Shown here: positions 43,201 through 52,025 of the stretch, piece after piece | Position numbering within the stretch: position 1 is the first letter of the stretch | Layout: the number at the start of each line of letters is the position of its first letter | NCBI GenBank assembly: GCA_034005525.1 | Contig: JAVEUP010000008.1 | Coordinates: forward strand, 20,704-84,703 | Source of the DNA: PWXP01 sp034005525 | Lineage (GTDB): Bacteria > Planctomycetota > Planctomycetia > Pirellulales > Thermoguttaceae | Length of the DNA stretch: 64,000 bases | Direction: 5' to 3' | Translations under genes and position numbers: made by a program | The notes under the pieces: model-generated | Told to the model about the DNA's origin: nothing | Seen by the model: the letters and a program-made list of their open reading frames with translations, nothing else | Databases searched by the model: none

Positions 43201-46200
43201 TCACTCGCCGGTGTCGTCCCATGCCACCTCTTCATCTGCTTGCTGCACAACGCGCTGGGCGGCGCCGCGGCCGAATCGCCAGAACAGGGCCGGGCGCACG
43301 AAAAACTCCAGCAGCGTGCTGGAAATCAGCCCGCCAATGACCACAGTGGCCACGGGATAAAGGATTTCCTTCCCCGGCTCGCCGGCTGCCAAGGCTAGCG
43401 GTACCAGGCCGATTCCCGTAGTCAAAGTAGTCATGAGGACGGGGGCCATTCGTTCCTGGCCCGCGCGCACCACCATGGCCGGAGACCACGTTTCACCTTC
43501 GCGTTGCACGAGGTGCAAATAGTGGTTGATCAGCAGGATGCCGTTTCGGGATGACGTGCCGCACAGCGAGACGAAGCCCACCATGGCCGCGACGGTCAGC
43601 GTTTGTCCCGTCACGTACAACGCCGCTACCGACCCGATCAGCGCCAACGGCAGCGCGACCATCACTTGCAGGGAAAGGCTTGTGGAGCGGAACATGGAGT
43701 ACAGCACGAGGAACATACCGACAATGGCCGCCGCGAAGTACGCGGCAATCTTGCGGGACGCCGCCTGCTGGCTCTCGAACTGGCCCCCGTATTGAACGAA
43801 GTAGCCGGCGGGCAAATTGCTCTCGATGGGCGCCAGCCGCTGCTTGATGTCGCGCACGACGTCGACCAGCCCTCGGCCCGACGTGTTGCACTGAATGACG
43901 ATCCGCCGGCGCACCTGCTCGCGATGAATGGTGTTCGGACCCGCCGATTGGTAGATGTTCGCCAGGGAGTCGAGGCTCGTGCTTCCGCCGCTGGGCAGGT
44001 CGACGGAAAGCCGACGCACCGCGTCGATGTTCTCGCGGTAAGGATCGTCAAGACGCACGAGCAAGTCGAACGTCCGCTGGCCGATAAGTATTTCCGAGAC
44101 GACCTCGCCCTGCATGGCCGTTTCCACCAGCCCGTTGACCTTTGCTCGGCGTACTCCGTACTTCCGAAGCTGCTCGCTGTCCGGCTCGATCCGCAACTGG
44201 GGAACGTCGACTTGCGGCTCCACGTACAGATCGGCGACCCCCGGAATGCCGGCCAACGCCAGTCGCATTTCCTGTGCCTTGCGGCGGAGGACCGTCAGGT
44301 CGTCGCCGTACAGCTTGATGGCCACCTGGGCCTGCACGCCGGACAGCATGTGCGAGATCAAGTGCGCCAGCGGTTGCTCCACGCTGCCGACAATGCCGGG
44401 TACGTCGGCAAGTGCCTCGCGAACCTCGTCGAGAATGGCCTCGCGGCTGCGCCCGCCATGGAGATCGAGGGCCGCGATAAACTCCGTCGCGCTGACGGGA
44501 ACGGCATGTTCATCGAGTTCCGCCCGGCCGGTCTTGCGGGCGAAGGCCACGATTTCGTCGATGCGCATCAGCCGCTCCTCAACGCGCCGGGCCACGTCCT
44601 GGGAAGTGGCCAAGGAGGTTCCCGGCGGCAGAACGACGTTGACTTGCAGCGCCCCCTCGTCAAAGGGCGGCAGGAAGTCGTTCTCCAGCCGCAGCAGCGC
44701 CACGACGCTCACCGCAACGGCCACGGCGGCAGCGCCCAGCACCAGCCGCCAGAACCGGACGCTCCACGCGATGATGCGCCCGGCCAAGCCGCGCAACGCC
44801 CGCATGAGCAACCACTCCCGCTCGCGATCCGAGAACCGATCGGTCCAATAGACGCCTCCCCAGAGCGCCAGCCCGGCAGAGATGCCTACTGCCGCATGCA
44901 GCCAAATCGGCGCTGCCTGCCACCGCGCGGCCAGGCCGGGCAAATCAAGCCAAGTGAGCAGGTCAGGCGCCACCCACCGGCTTAGTGCAAAGGCGGCCAA
45001 CGGCGACACAACCGCAGCCAGCCACAGCCACGGCCGGCGCCGGACGAGCAGCCAATACGACAGGGCCGGCGTGACGGTAAGCGATACGGCCAGCGAGGCC
45101 ATGATCGACACGATGTAAGCAATGCCCAGCGGCGTGAACAGCCGCCCCTCCATGCCGCTGAGCGCAAATACCGGCGCGAACACGAGCACGACGATGACGT
45201 TGCCGAACACAATCGAGTTGCGAATCTCGACGCTGGCCTGGAACACCACGAGCAACGGCGGCTTGGGATGCTCCAGCAGCCGATTCAGCCGCAGCCGCCG
45301 GAAGATATTCTCCACGTCCACGATCGCGTCGTCGACAAGTTCGCCAATGGCCACCGCCAGCCCTCCAAGCGTCATGGTATTGATCGACAGGCCCAGCGCC
45401 GTGAAGACCAACCCCGTAATGACGATGGACAGCGGGATGGCCGTCAACGTGATAAACGTCGTGCGGAAGTTCAACAGGAACACGAAGAGCACGACCACGA
45501 CCAGCACGCCCCCGTCCCGAAGTGCCTGGACCACGTTCTGAATGGCCAGGTCGATGAATCGCTTCTGCTGGTACAGGTTCGCCTCCACGCGCACGTCGGG
45601 CGGCAGGACTCGCTGCAGTTCTTGCAGGACGCGGACCACTTCTTCGGTGACCCGGTTCGTGTCGGCATTGGGCTGCTTGTTGACGGTCAGCACAACGGCG
45701 GGCCCGCCGGCGAATTGCCCGTCGGTCTGCCGCACGAACGCAGCGCTATCGCCGCGTTTGACCTCGGGCCCTTCGATCACCCGGGCAACCTGGCCTACCA
45801 AGACGGGCAGGCCGTCGCGAACGGTGACGACGACGTCCTGAATTTGCTCCACCGTCTGAATGCGTCCCAAGGAGCGAACCAGCAGTTCGGTGGGCCCCTG
45901 CTGGTCGAGATAGCCACCGGTGGCGTTGGCGTTGCTCTCGGCCAGCGCCGTGGTCACCTCATCGATCGCAACGCCGTAGCGGAGCAAGGCATCGGGGTCG
46001 ACGAGGACCTGAAACTGCTGGCGATCGCCCCCCATCGAAAAGACCTGGGAAACGCCCCCAATGGTCAACAGGCGCTGGCGCACGATCCAGTCGGCCAGCG
46101 TCCGGAGTTCCATGGGCGAGGTGCTGCCGTCCTCGCTCCACAGGCCGATAATCATGATTTGCCCCATGATCGACGAAATGGGGGCAGGTTGCGGCGCAAT

Positions 46201-46587
46201 GCCCGGGGGTAGGCGTTCCGCGGCCAGCGCCAGTCGCTCAGCGACGATCTGGCGATTATCGAGAACGTCGGTGCCCCAATCGAACTCGACGTAGATGACT
46301 GAGAGACCCACTCCGGACGACGTGCGCACTGCTTCGACGCCCATCGCCCCGTTCAAGGCAGTCTCCAAGGGAAACGTGATCAGCGTCTCGACTTCCTCGG
46401 GAGCCAGACCCGGCGCCTCGGTCATTACGACGACGCGCGGGCGGTCAAGGCTGGGAAAGACGTCGATGGGTAGCTGAACGATTTCCCAACTGCCGAAAAC
46501 CAGCAACACCACGGCTGAGACCGCCACCAGGACTCGCTGCTGGAGCGAGAATCGAATGACTCCGTTGAGCAGTCGGCCGAGCATCAC
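43201..46587 (-). CDS. Heavy-metal efflux RND pump (CzcA/CusA family) with extra helices
   Basis: The 1128-residue proton-driven pump opens MLGRLLNGVIRFSLQQRVLV and QLPIDVFPSLDRPRVVV, as expected of HME-RND proteins. The TM4 charge motif reads GELVD419-D420-AIVDVEN, equivalent to the proton-relay acidic residues of CzcA/CusA. The family is usually about 1040-1050 residues. Here the loop between TM6 and TM7 (about 517-600) contains two additional hydrophobic segments (about 519-540, WLAAVVSPLAAFALS; about 561-581, WLHAAVGISAGLALWGGVY). The adaptor gene is 39 bp upstream. Metal specificity is not decided by the residues I can read. Confidence 0.93.
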   Translation of the reverse strand: MMLGRLLNGVIRFSLQQRVLVAVSAVVLLVFGSWEIVQLPIDVFPSLDRPRVVVMTEAPGLAPEEVETLITFPLETALNGAMGVEAVRTSSGVGLSVIYVEFDWGTDVLDNRQIVAERLALAAERLPPGIAPQPAPISSIMGQIMIIGLWSEDGSTSPMELRTLADWIVRQRLLTIGGVSQVFSMGGDRQQFQVLVDPDALLRYGVAIDEVTTALAESNANATGGYLDQQGPTELLVRSLGRIQTVEQIQDVVVTVRDGLPVLVGQVARVIEGPEVKRGDSAAFVRQTDGQFAGGPAVVLTVNKQPNADTNRVTEEVVRVLQELQRVLPPDVRVEANLYQQKRFIDLAIQNVVQALRDGGVLVVVVLFVFLLNFRTTFITLTAIPLSIVITGLVFTALGLSINTMTLGGLAVAIGELVDDAIVDVENIFRRLRLNRLLEHPKPPLLVVFQASVEIRNSIVFGNVIVVLVFAPVFALSGMEGRLFTPLGIAYIVSIMASLAVSLTVTPALSYWLLVRRRPWLWLAAVVSPLAAFALSRWVAPDLLTWLDLPGLAARWQAAPIWLHAAVGISAGLALWGGVYWTDRFSDREREWLLMRALRGLAGRIIAWSVRFWRLVLGAAAVAVAVSVVALLRLENDFLPPFDEGALQVNVVLPPGTSLATSQDVARRVEERLMRIDEIVAFARKTGRAELDEHAVPVSATEFIAALDLHGGRSREAILDEVREALADVPGIVGSVEQPLAHLISHMLSGVQAQVAIKLYGDDLTVLRRKAQEMRLALAGIPGVADLYVEPQVDVPQLRIEPDSEQLRKYGVRRAKVNGLVETAMQGEVVSEILIGQRTFDLLVRLDDPYRENIDAVRRLSVDLPSGGSTSLDSLANIYQSAGPNTIHREQVRRRIVIQCNTSGRGLVDVVRDIKQRLAPIESNLPAGYFVQYGGQFESQQAASRKIAAYFAAAIVGMFLVLYSMFRSTSLSLQVMVALPLALIGSVAALYVTGQTLTVAAMVGFVSLCGTSSRNGILLINHYLHLVQREGETWSPAMVVRAGQERMAPVLMTTLTTGIGLVPLALAAGEPGKEILYPVATVVIGGLISSTLLEFFVRPALFWRFGRGAAQRVVQQADEEVAWDDTGE

Positions 46588-46626
46588 GCGGACCCTTTCC
46601 GGGAAATTGCTTGCGAAGGCGTTCGA

Positions 46627-48045
46627 TTAGTGGCCGTGGCCGGCGTGGGGATCGGGCCCGCCGCCCGCCTGGGCCTTCATCGCCAGGTGAATCTGATACG
46701 CTCCGTTTGCGGCGACGACGTCGCCGGGAAAAAGCGTGCCGTCGTTTTCGATGACCGCCCACTGTGCGTCGCGGTGCTCGACGTGGACGTTCTTTCGCTC
46801 GAATCGGCGGCCGCGCGCCATGAATACGAACGACTCGACCCCCTCTTGGACCACGGCTGCAACGGGCAGCACAATCCGGCTGCTCCACTGCTCCATCGGC
46901 ACGAGAATCGCGACCCGCTGGCCTGGCCGGAAGCGCCATGCGATGAATCGGTGCCCTTCGGGCGTCGTTTCGTTGCGGAGCAGTTCGTTGGGCAGGGCTA
47001 CATAGAACTTCAACGCCCGCGATTGCGGATCGATCCGGCTCTCCACGTTCAGCAAGCTCAATCCCTCGACCTCGGTCTTCTGTGCGCCGGGGCCGTCGAT
47101 CAGCGCGGAAACGGTCCCGCCCTCGGCAATTACCCTGTTCAGTGCCGGCGCATCGTGCTCGAAGGCGCTGCCCTCGATATGTAGAGAGCAGTAGTCGGTC
47201 AGCGCGGCCAAAGGGGTACCCGCGGTCACGTGGTCGCCCGGCTTGACAAACACCTGGGCCACCTCGTAGAAGTCGTCGTGATCATCCCCTGTGCAGTGGT
47301 TGGGAAAGGGCGGCGCGGTCAGAGTCAGACTTGAAAGCAACTCGCGGCGGTCGATGATCGAGGCCACCTGTTCCTCGCTGAGTCCGTGCAGCACGAGCGC
47401 CTGCCTGTCGGCTCGCAGGGCCGCCTCGAGCCTCTGTTGCTCGTACTGACGCTCCAAGAGCGTCTTGCCCGCCACCGCGCCGCTGGCGGTCACCCCCTTC
47501 AGCCGGGCAACTTCACGCTTCAGAACGTCAAGCTCCTCGACTGCGCGCAAGAGCGAACTCTGCTTCTCCACCAGGTCTTCATGCGTAAGCCGAAGCTCGA
47601 ACAGCGGGTCGCCGGGGCGCACCGCCTCGCCGCGGGCCGGTTCAATGCTCGTAACGATTCCCGTCATGGAGGCGGAAACGGTGCTCTCACTCCTGCCGGG
47701 CCGCTCGATCACCATGGCCGGCAGAGACGCCGTGCGCGAATAATCACGCAGCTCGACCGTCGCCAGCGTCAGGCCGATACTCTTCCGCCCCTGCTCGCTC
47801 ACCTCCAGGCTCATCGGTGCATCGGTCGCCCCATGCGCGGCATGGTCATCGCCACAGGCATCCGGCCCGACGGCATCGGCCGGACCGGCAAGCTGGAAGC
47901 CGCGAAGCTGCGGAAGCAGGTGCCGCCATCGACCCGATGTGGCCGCGCCGACGACTGACAGCAGGGCCAACGGCACGACGGTCCACGCCACAAACAGCCA
48001 CCGGCGACGCCCGAGCGCTCGCCGGCTCCAGCCAAATTGCGTCAT
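46627..48045 (-). CDS. Periplasmic adaptor (membrane fusion) of the metal RND pump
   Basis: 472 residues: a basic N-terminus and TM (RRRWLFVAWTVVPLALLSVVG), a His-containing linker (GDDHAAHG), a first barrel/lipoyl half (MTGIVTSIEPARGEAVRPGDPLFELR), a coiled coil (about 150-215), a second lipoyl half (VFVKPGDHVTAGTPLAALTD), and a C-terminal PDPHAGHGH tail. This matches CusB/CzcB adaptors and is the usual partner of the pump 39 bp downstream. An NHCTGDDHDD segment near residue 255 may bind metal. The start at 48045 is the ATG nearest the TM. Confidence 0.9.
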   Translation of the reverse strand: MTQFGWSRRALGRRRWLFVAWTVVPLALLSVVGAATSGRWRHLLPQLRGFQLAGPADAVGPDACGDDHAAHGATDAPMSLEVSEQGRKSIGLTLATVELRDYSRTASLPAMVIERPGRSESTVSASMTGIVTSIEPARGEAVRPGDPLFELRLTHEDLVEKQSSLLRAVEELDVLKREVARLKGVTASGAVAGKTLLERQYEQQRLEAALRADRQALVLHGLSEEQVASIIDRRELLSSLTLTAPPFPNHCTGDDHDDFYEVAQVFVKPGDHVTAGTPLAALTDYCSLHIEGSAFEHDAPALNRVIAEGGTVSALIDGPGAQKTEVEGLSLLNVESRIDPQSRALKFYVALPNELLRNETTPEGHRFIAWRFRPGQRVAILVPMEQWSSRIVLPVAAVVQEGVESFVFMARGRRFERKNVHVEHRDAQWAVIENDGTLFPGDVVAANGAYQIHLAMKAQAGGGPDPHAGHGH

Positions 48046-48137
48046 AACAAGACTCCTCGATCCAAGCGAAACAGGCAGCCGCTGCGCACAGGAAGATGCA
48101 CGACAGCTCTTCGAATCAGTTCACGCTCGACCGAGGA

Positions 48138-48545
48138 TTAGACGAGAAGCACCTGCTTCAACAGATGCAATCGGAGGCGGCTGCCCGGAGGATGCCGAGC
48201 TTCAGCCACGGCGGAAACGGACGCCCTTGGCAACGGGTCGGCCGAAGCCGGCAAGAGGGTCAAGCCGACCGGGCACTCCGATACAGCTACCGGACCCGCA
48301 CTGCTCGAACTGGGCACCGCAAACTCGCAGCGGTCCGTTTCGCAGTGATGGCCGTGCGAGGAGGTGTCATCGGGCGTGTCGGCCGGTTCGTTGCCACGAT
48401 GCCCACAGCAGCCTAGCTCACCGGTGTAACCTGGCTGATTCGCCTCCCGGCAGGCATCGGCCCCATGCGAGTGGTGTAGGCAGCAACCACCCAATATATG
48501 GAGCAAGACCGCGAGGGTCGAAATACTGTGAACGGCTCGTTGCAT
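48138..48545 (-). CDS. Small Cys/His-rich secreted protein, first gene of the RND block
   Basis: 135 residues with a signal (STLAVLLHILGGCC) and Cys/His groups CCLHHSHGADAC, CCGHRG and HGHHCETDRC. No known domain. It lies about 90 bp upstream of the adaptor on the same strand. Together with the protein at 41825-42244 it brackets the RND operon. Likely a periplasmic metal-sensing or metal-buffering protein (inference). The start at 48545 places the signal at the N-terminus. Confidence 0.6.
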   Translation of the reverse strand: MQRAVHSISTLAVLLHILGGCCLHHSHGADACREANQPGYTGELGCCGHRGNEPADTPDDTSSHGHHCETDRCEFAVPSSSSAGPVAVSECPVGLTLLPASADPLPRASVSAVAEARHPPGSRLRLHLLKQVLLV

Positions 48546-48894
48546 AACAACGCTATTATACCGCCCGCGCTTTCGATCCGCCATCCCTCTTGCTCATCTT
48601 CTACAGTTGCCTCCGATTTCCCGAGGCGTTAGCAGCAAGGCTTTCGCCGCGGCCGGTGTTGCACTACCCCCAACCGTCCAGCAGATCCAGGTGCCGAAAG
48701 CCATGTCCATTCGCACACGCCGACCCTCGCGCATGGTGCCACACCGAGACCTTGTGCGAGTAAGTCGTTCCAAAGCAAGTACTTACGATTATCAACTGCA
48801 GAAGATGAGCCAGACGCTTGCAGACGTCACGGAGCTATCCAAACAAGGCGAAGCCGGCCGCAGATGATGGTGGTCGCGTTCATCGAACCGCCGC

Positions 48895-48950
48895 GGGCAG
48901 GGTCGGGGGCAGGGCAGGGTCGGGGTCCGGGCAGGGTCGGGGTCAGGCGG
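48895..48950. repeat. G-rich tandem repeat
   Basis: Three to four imperfect units of GGGCAGGGTCGGGG on the plus strand, giving runs of three to five G separated by 1-3 bases, a pattern that can form a G-quadruplex. It is in the 48546-48987 spacer, which otherwise contains only a low-scoring open frame (48607-48867, rejected). Confidence 0.7.
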
Positions 48951-48987
48951 GACTACCGATCATGCATTGATCCCGCGCGACTCGCAG

Positions 48988-50565
48988 TCATTGGGTGGAC
49001 GCTCTGCCAAAGGGGTAGTAATCGCTAACCCGCAGGTTCTCGTAGGGCAGCGCATCCAGGTGGACGGTGCCCATGTGTTTGCCGGGCGGCTCGACCAGCA
49101 GGATGGTCTTGGCGAACCCGTTGTCGTCGAAGCCGCGACGGAAGTGGACTCGCGACTTGATGGCAAATACCTCGAACTCCTCAACGTCCACGCCTTCGGC
49201 ACGGAGGCTTCCCGGACTGGTCACCTGCACAAGCTGCGGGCTGATCATCAACAAGTTGCCCTGGCCGAAACGCACGTGGGCAGCCAGCGCGCGGCCGTCC
49301 TGGGCGGTTGTGAAGCGCTCCAGCACGCCGCGCACTCGTACCGGCTCTCCAGCGGACGAGTCCATATAGCCACCCACCTCGGCGTCGAACGGGTCGCCGG
49401 CCTTGGCGCCTGCGGCGGCCAGGGCGGCCAGGGCTCGGTCATCGCGCACGGTGGCGATCACCGCCTTTTCCACGTCTTGTTCGATGATTTCCCTGAGCAC
49501 CCAGACAGCATTTCCGGAGCGGTCGCTGTAGTCGGCCAGCACGGCCGGTTTGCGCCCCTCAGCCAGCGCTTGCTTCAGAATGCCGATGGCCTCACCCACC
49601 GGATGAACGGGCGTTGCGGCGAACATCTCTGCCCGCAGCCGCCAGGCGGTCTCCGCCAGGTCGGCGGCCACCGCCCGCGCCAGGTCCGGCTTGCCGTTGG
49701 TGATGACCTGAAAGGACATGCCGGCGTCCGGCACGTCGGACCATGGGAAGCCGAAGAAGAAATTGACATACACGTCGGGCTCCCGCGCCTCCCAGGTGAG
49801 GCATCGTTGCACGAGCGTGCTCCAGGGATGCTGCCCGGTCCATTGATACACCGTGGCGCTGAGGATCGGAACGGTGCGCACCGCATGTGCGGGTCGGTAA
49901 TCGCCGCGAATCGTGCGGATGAGCATGCGGGCCGCACGCTCGCCCTGCAGATAAGTATCGTAGTGCGGGTAGTACTTGTACGTGAAGGCCAGATCGGCGT
50001 GCTGAAGAAACGCCTCGTCTTCGTTTCCGTGCGGATCGAACGTGCCGGCGATCACCACTCCGTCCCCCACGACCTCCCGGACGCGGCGGGCCAACTCCGC
50101 TTCCGGCCGCGGAATGCCTCGCACCGCCATCGCACCGTGCAAGTTCAGGTACACGCCGTCGAACGGTCCTTGCTCCTTCAACCCGGCAAGCATCCGCCCG
50201 ACGAAGTGTTCGTACGCATCCTGGGTGACCCAGCCGGAGCCGGTGCCCGTTCGCGGCATGCCCGGCGACTCGATGCCCGTCAACTCGGCACCGTACTCCC
50301 GCGCTACCTTCACGAACCCACCCATGGCTCCTCGCGATTCGGAGTTCAGCAGCGCCTCCCCTTGGGCCGGCGAGCCCGGATAGATGAAGTCGTCGCGCGT
50401 GGTGTCGTTGGGCAGGAACGTCACCGTCTCGTGGCGCAAGCGCATCACGGCGATTCGCGGCGGCCGGCCTGCGGCAAGTGCAACCGGAGCCAAGACCAGA
50501 AGGCCGGTACACAACAGAACACCGATATAGAGTTTCATGACGATGCGACTGAATGCGGGTTTCAC
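48988..50565 (-). CDS. M81 family metallopeptidase-like protein (MlrC), secreted
   Basis: 525 residues with a signal sequence (about 10-32). The family blocks are LRHETVTF near residue 44, YLNLHGAMAVRG, TFDPHGNED (metal ligands D and H), FTYKYYPHYDTY, and a C-terminal LVEPPGKHMG section. MlrC, the founding member, cleaves a linearised microcystin peptide; the natural substrate here is unknown and the label is by family only. The start is a GTG at 50565 with AAGGA nine bases upstream; an in-frame ATG follows nine codons later. Stand-alone gene. Confidence 0.85.
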   Translation of the reverse strand: MKPAFSRIVMKLYIGVLLCTGLLVLAPVALAAGRPPRIAVMRLRHETVTFLPNDTTRDDFIYPGSPAQGEALLNSESRGAMGGFVKVAREYGAELTGIESPGMPRTGTGSGWVTQDAYEHFVGRMLAGLKEQGPFDGVYLNLHGAMAVRGIPRPEAELARRVREVVGDGVVIAGTFDPHGNEDEAFLQHADLAFTYKYYPHYDTYLQGERAARMLIRTIRGDYRPAHAVRTVPILSATVYQWTGQHPWSTLVQRCLTWEAREPDVYVNFFFGFPWSDVPDAGMSFQVITNGKPDLARAVAADLAETAWRLRAEMFAATPVHPVGEAIGILKQALAEGRKPAVLADYSDRSGNAVWVLREIIEQDVEKAVIATVRDDRALAALAAAGAKAGDPFDAEVGGYMDSSAGEPVRVRGVLERFTTAQDGRALAAHVRFGQGNLLMISPQLVQVTSPGSLRAEGVDVEEFEVFAIKSRVHFRRGFDDNGFAKTILLVEPPGKHMGTVHLDALPYENLRVSDYYPFGRASTQ

Positions 50566-51113
50566 GATGACCGTTCCTTGGAGGGCAGCACAGGCAGGAT
50601 TCTCCGCTGCATGTGGAGGGGAGTTTATTGAGCCTACACAGAAAGGGCCATTCTCGCCTCACGCTGGCCGGCTGTCCGCGCCCAAGTGCGAGGTCGGCCG
50701 GATATCGCTCGAATTGGTCCGGAAGAACGTAGCCCTTCCCTCGGGCGAATATATGCAACAGAAATCGGCAGGTCAAGGGATTCGCAGTCACGTGTCGATG
50801 TTCATACAGGATCGGTTCCTGGCAAAACCGCCGTTTTTGCCAGAACGTGACGTAGTTTTCGCACCGGGCGTAGGGTGGGTGGTTCCGGCTGTTTCAGCAG
50901 CCGGGTTCACCCACGCGCCAAGCGGTGCATACCGCGGGCGAGAACGGCGTTTGGAAGCCCGGGGGCATGCAGTAGCCCAGTAGCTACAGGCTGGCCGTTT
51001 CGACCAGAACGTAAGGTAGACTTCAAAAGGGCACTCGGGCAAGAGTAGCGGGACAGTCCCCTGTAAACGATCATACACGAACGCTCCAATTCCCAACATT
51101 CATAGGACGTTCT
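50566..51113. other. 548-bp spacer with hairpins
   Basis: No gene supported. It contains CTCCGCTGCATG near 50602 and ACAGTCCCCTGT near 51052, both of which recur in the 56535-56700 element, suggesting a broken or expanded relative. It also has a strong hairpin GTGGGTGGTTCCGGCTG / CAGCCGGGTTCACCCAC (50875-50891 and 50898-50914) starting from TAGGGTGGGT, reminiscent of the ends of the MITE-like family. Confidence 0.5.
50875..50914. repeat. 17-bp stem hairpin
   Basis: Stem GTGGGTGGTTCCGGCTG against CAGCCGGGTTCACCCAC (three mismatches) with a TTTCAG loop. It lies in the spacer ahead of the secreted hypothetical protein gene and is not followed by a U-tract. Confidence 0.65.
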
Positions 51114-51752
51114 ATGCGAGTTCTTCTGCTTGTTTTTCCGTTGACGGCCGGGGTCTTGTTTTTCGGCGGCGGGTCCCTGGCCCCCGCACAGGATCCATCG
51201 TCTCCGCCGCTGCCCTTGCCGATGGTCAAGAGCACGGTGCAGCAGCACTTCGCTGCGATTCCCGATTTTGAAAAAGGCGACCTGATTACCCAAGATCAGG
51301 TCGCGGCCGTGCTGGCGCAGCTCGAAGCGGCAGGCTGGAAAGTCGCTGATGGCCCGCAGATTCTCTCCCAGTGTTTGACGGCGAAAGACTTCCTGGCCGT
51401 CCAGCTACGCAGCAGCAAGCAGGGGCTCGTCTTCATGCGTACCGTTTCGGCAATGCCGATGGCCTACGACCGCCTCGACCGGCTCGCACTCCTGCCCAAC
51501 GGCAAACGGACGATCCACGATATGATCCACAAGCCCGGCGGCGCCGAAATGATCCGGTACATGACCACGGCGAAAGGCGGCGGCGAGCTGGGGAAGATGC
51601 TGGCTCATGCGCCAAGCGGGCGCGACTTCAACAAACCGACCGGCCGGATCTACACCGCCGAACAATTGCTCGCCCGGCTGGAAACGAGCTACCATCGCGA
51701 GTTTCCGCCGGCCCAGGAACCATCCAGCGAGCCTCACGCCACCGGTCCATAG
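51114..51752 (+). CDS. Secreted protein of unknown function
   Basis: 212 residues with a signal sequence (about 1-26: MRVLLLVFPLTAGVLFFGGGSLAPA). The mature part is mainly helical, with DLITQDQVAAVLAQLEAAGW (about 56-75) and HDMIHKPGGAEMIRYMTTAKGGGELGKML (about 139-167). I recognise no catalytic motif. Proteins of this type are found in Planctomycetota (recollection only). The last 19 bp overlap the convergent aldo/keto reductase remnant. Start supported by position, not by a strong Shine-Dalgarno sequence. Confidence 0.65.
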   Translation: MRVLLLVFPLTAGVLFFGGGSLAPAQDPSSPPLPLPMVKSTVQQHFAAIPDFEKGDLITQDQVAAVLAQLEAAGWKVADGPQILSQCLTAKDFLAVQLRSSKQGLVFMRTVSAMPMAYDRLDRLALLPNGKRTIHDMIHKPGGAEMIRYMTTAKGGGELGKMLAHAPSGRDFNKPTGRIYTAEQLLARLETSYHREFPPAQEPSSEPHATGP

Positions 51753-52018
51753 CGCGGGCCGAGTTCGGCCGCCAGCTCGCGACCGTAGGCGAGCAACGCG
51801 TCGCGCTGGTGCGCAGTGAGGGGCTCGTAGCGCCGGGCGATTTCGACGTTGGCCAGCGCTTCTTCCATCGTGTAGGGGCCAACAACCGCCGCGCCGACTC
51901 CTTCCAGATCGAGCGCATACGCCAGCGCGTGCGGCAGTCGCTCCGGCTCGGTGACGCAGCCGACGTGCCCCCGGCGGTGGTTGGGGAAGCCGCCCTTGAT
52001 GCCCACGTAAACCTTCAT
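51734..52018 (-). pseudogene. C-terminal remnant of an aldo/keto reductase
   Basis: The 94 codons correspond to the last third of an aldo/keto reductase: ALAYALDLEGVGAAVVGPYT, ANVEIARRYEPLT and the closing ELGPRYGPVA match the family tail, while the N-terminal two thirds with the catalytic Tyr are missing. A TAGGAG sits five bases before the ATG, so the fragment may be translated. It follows directly on the DUF4838 gene (7 bp). Best read as a degraded gene. Confidence 0.65.
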
Positions 52019-52025
52019 CGTGCTC

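Noticed and set aside
48607..48867. 86-codon plus-strand open frame after the Cys/His-rich gene
   Set aside because: Low-complexity translation, no Shine-Dalgarno sequence, no family resemblance; spacer also contains G-rich repeats.
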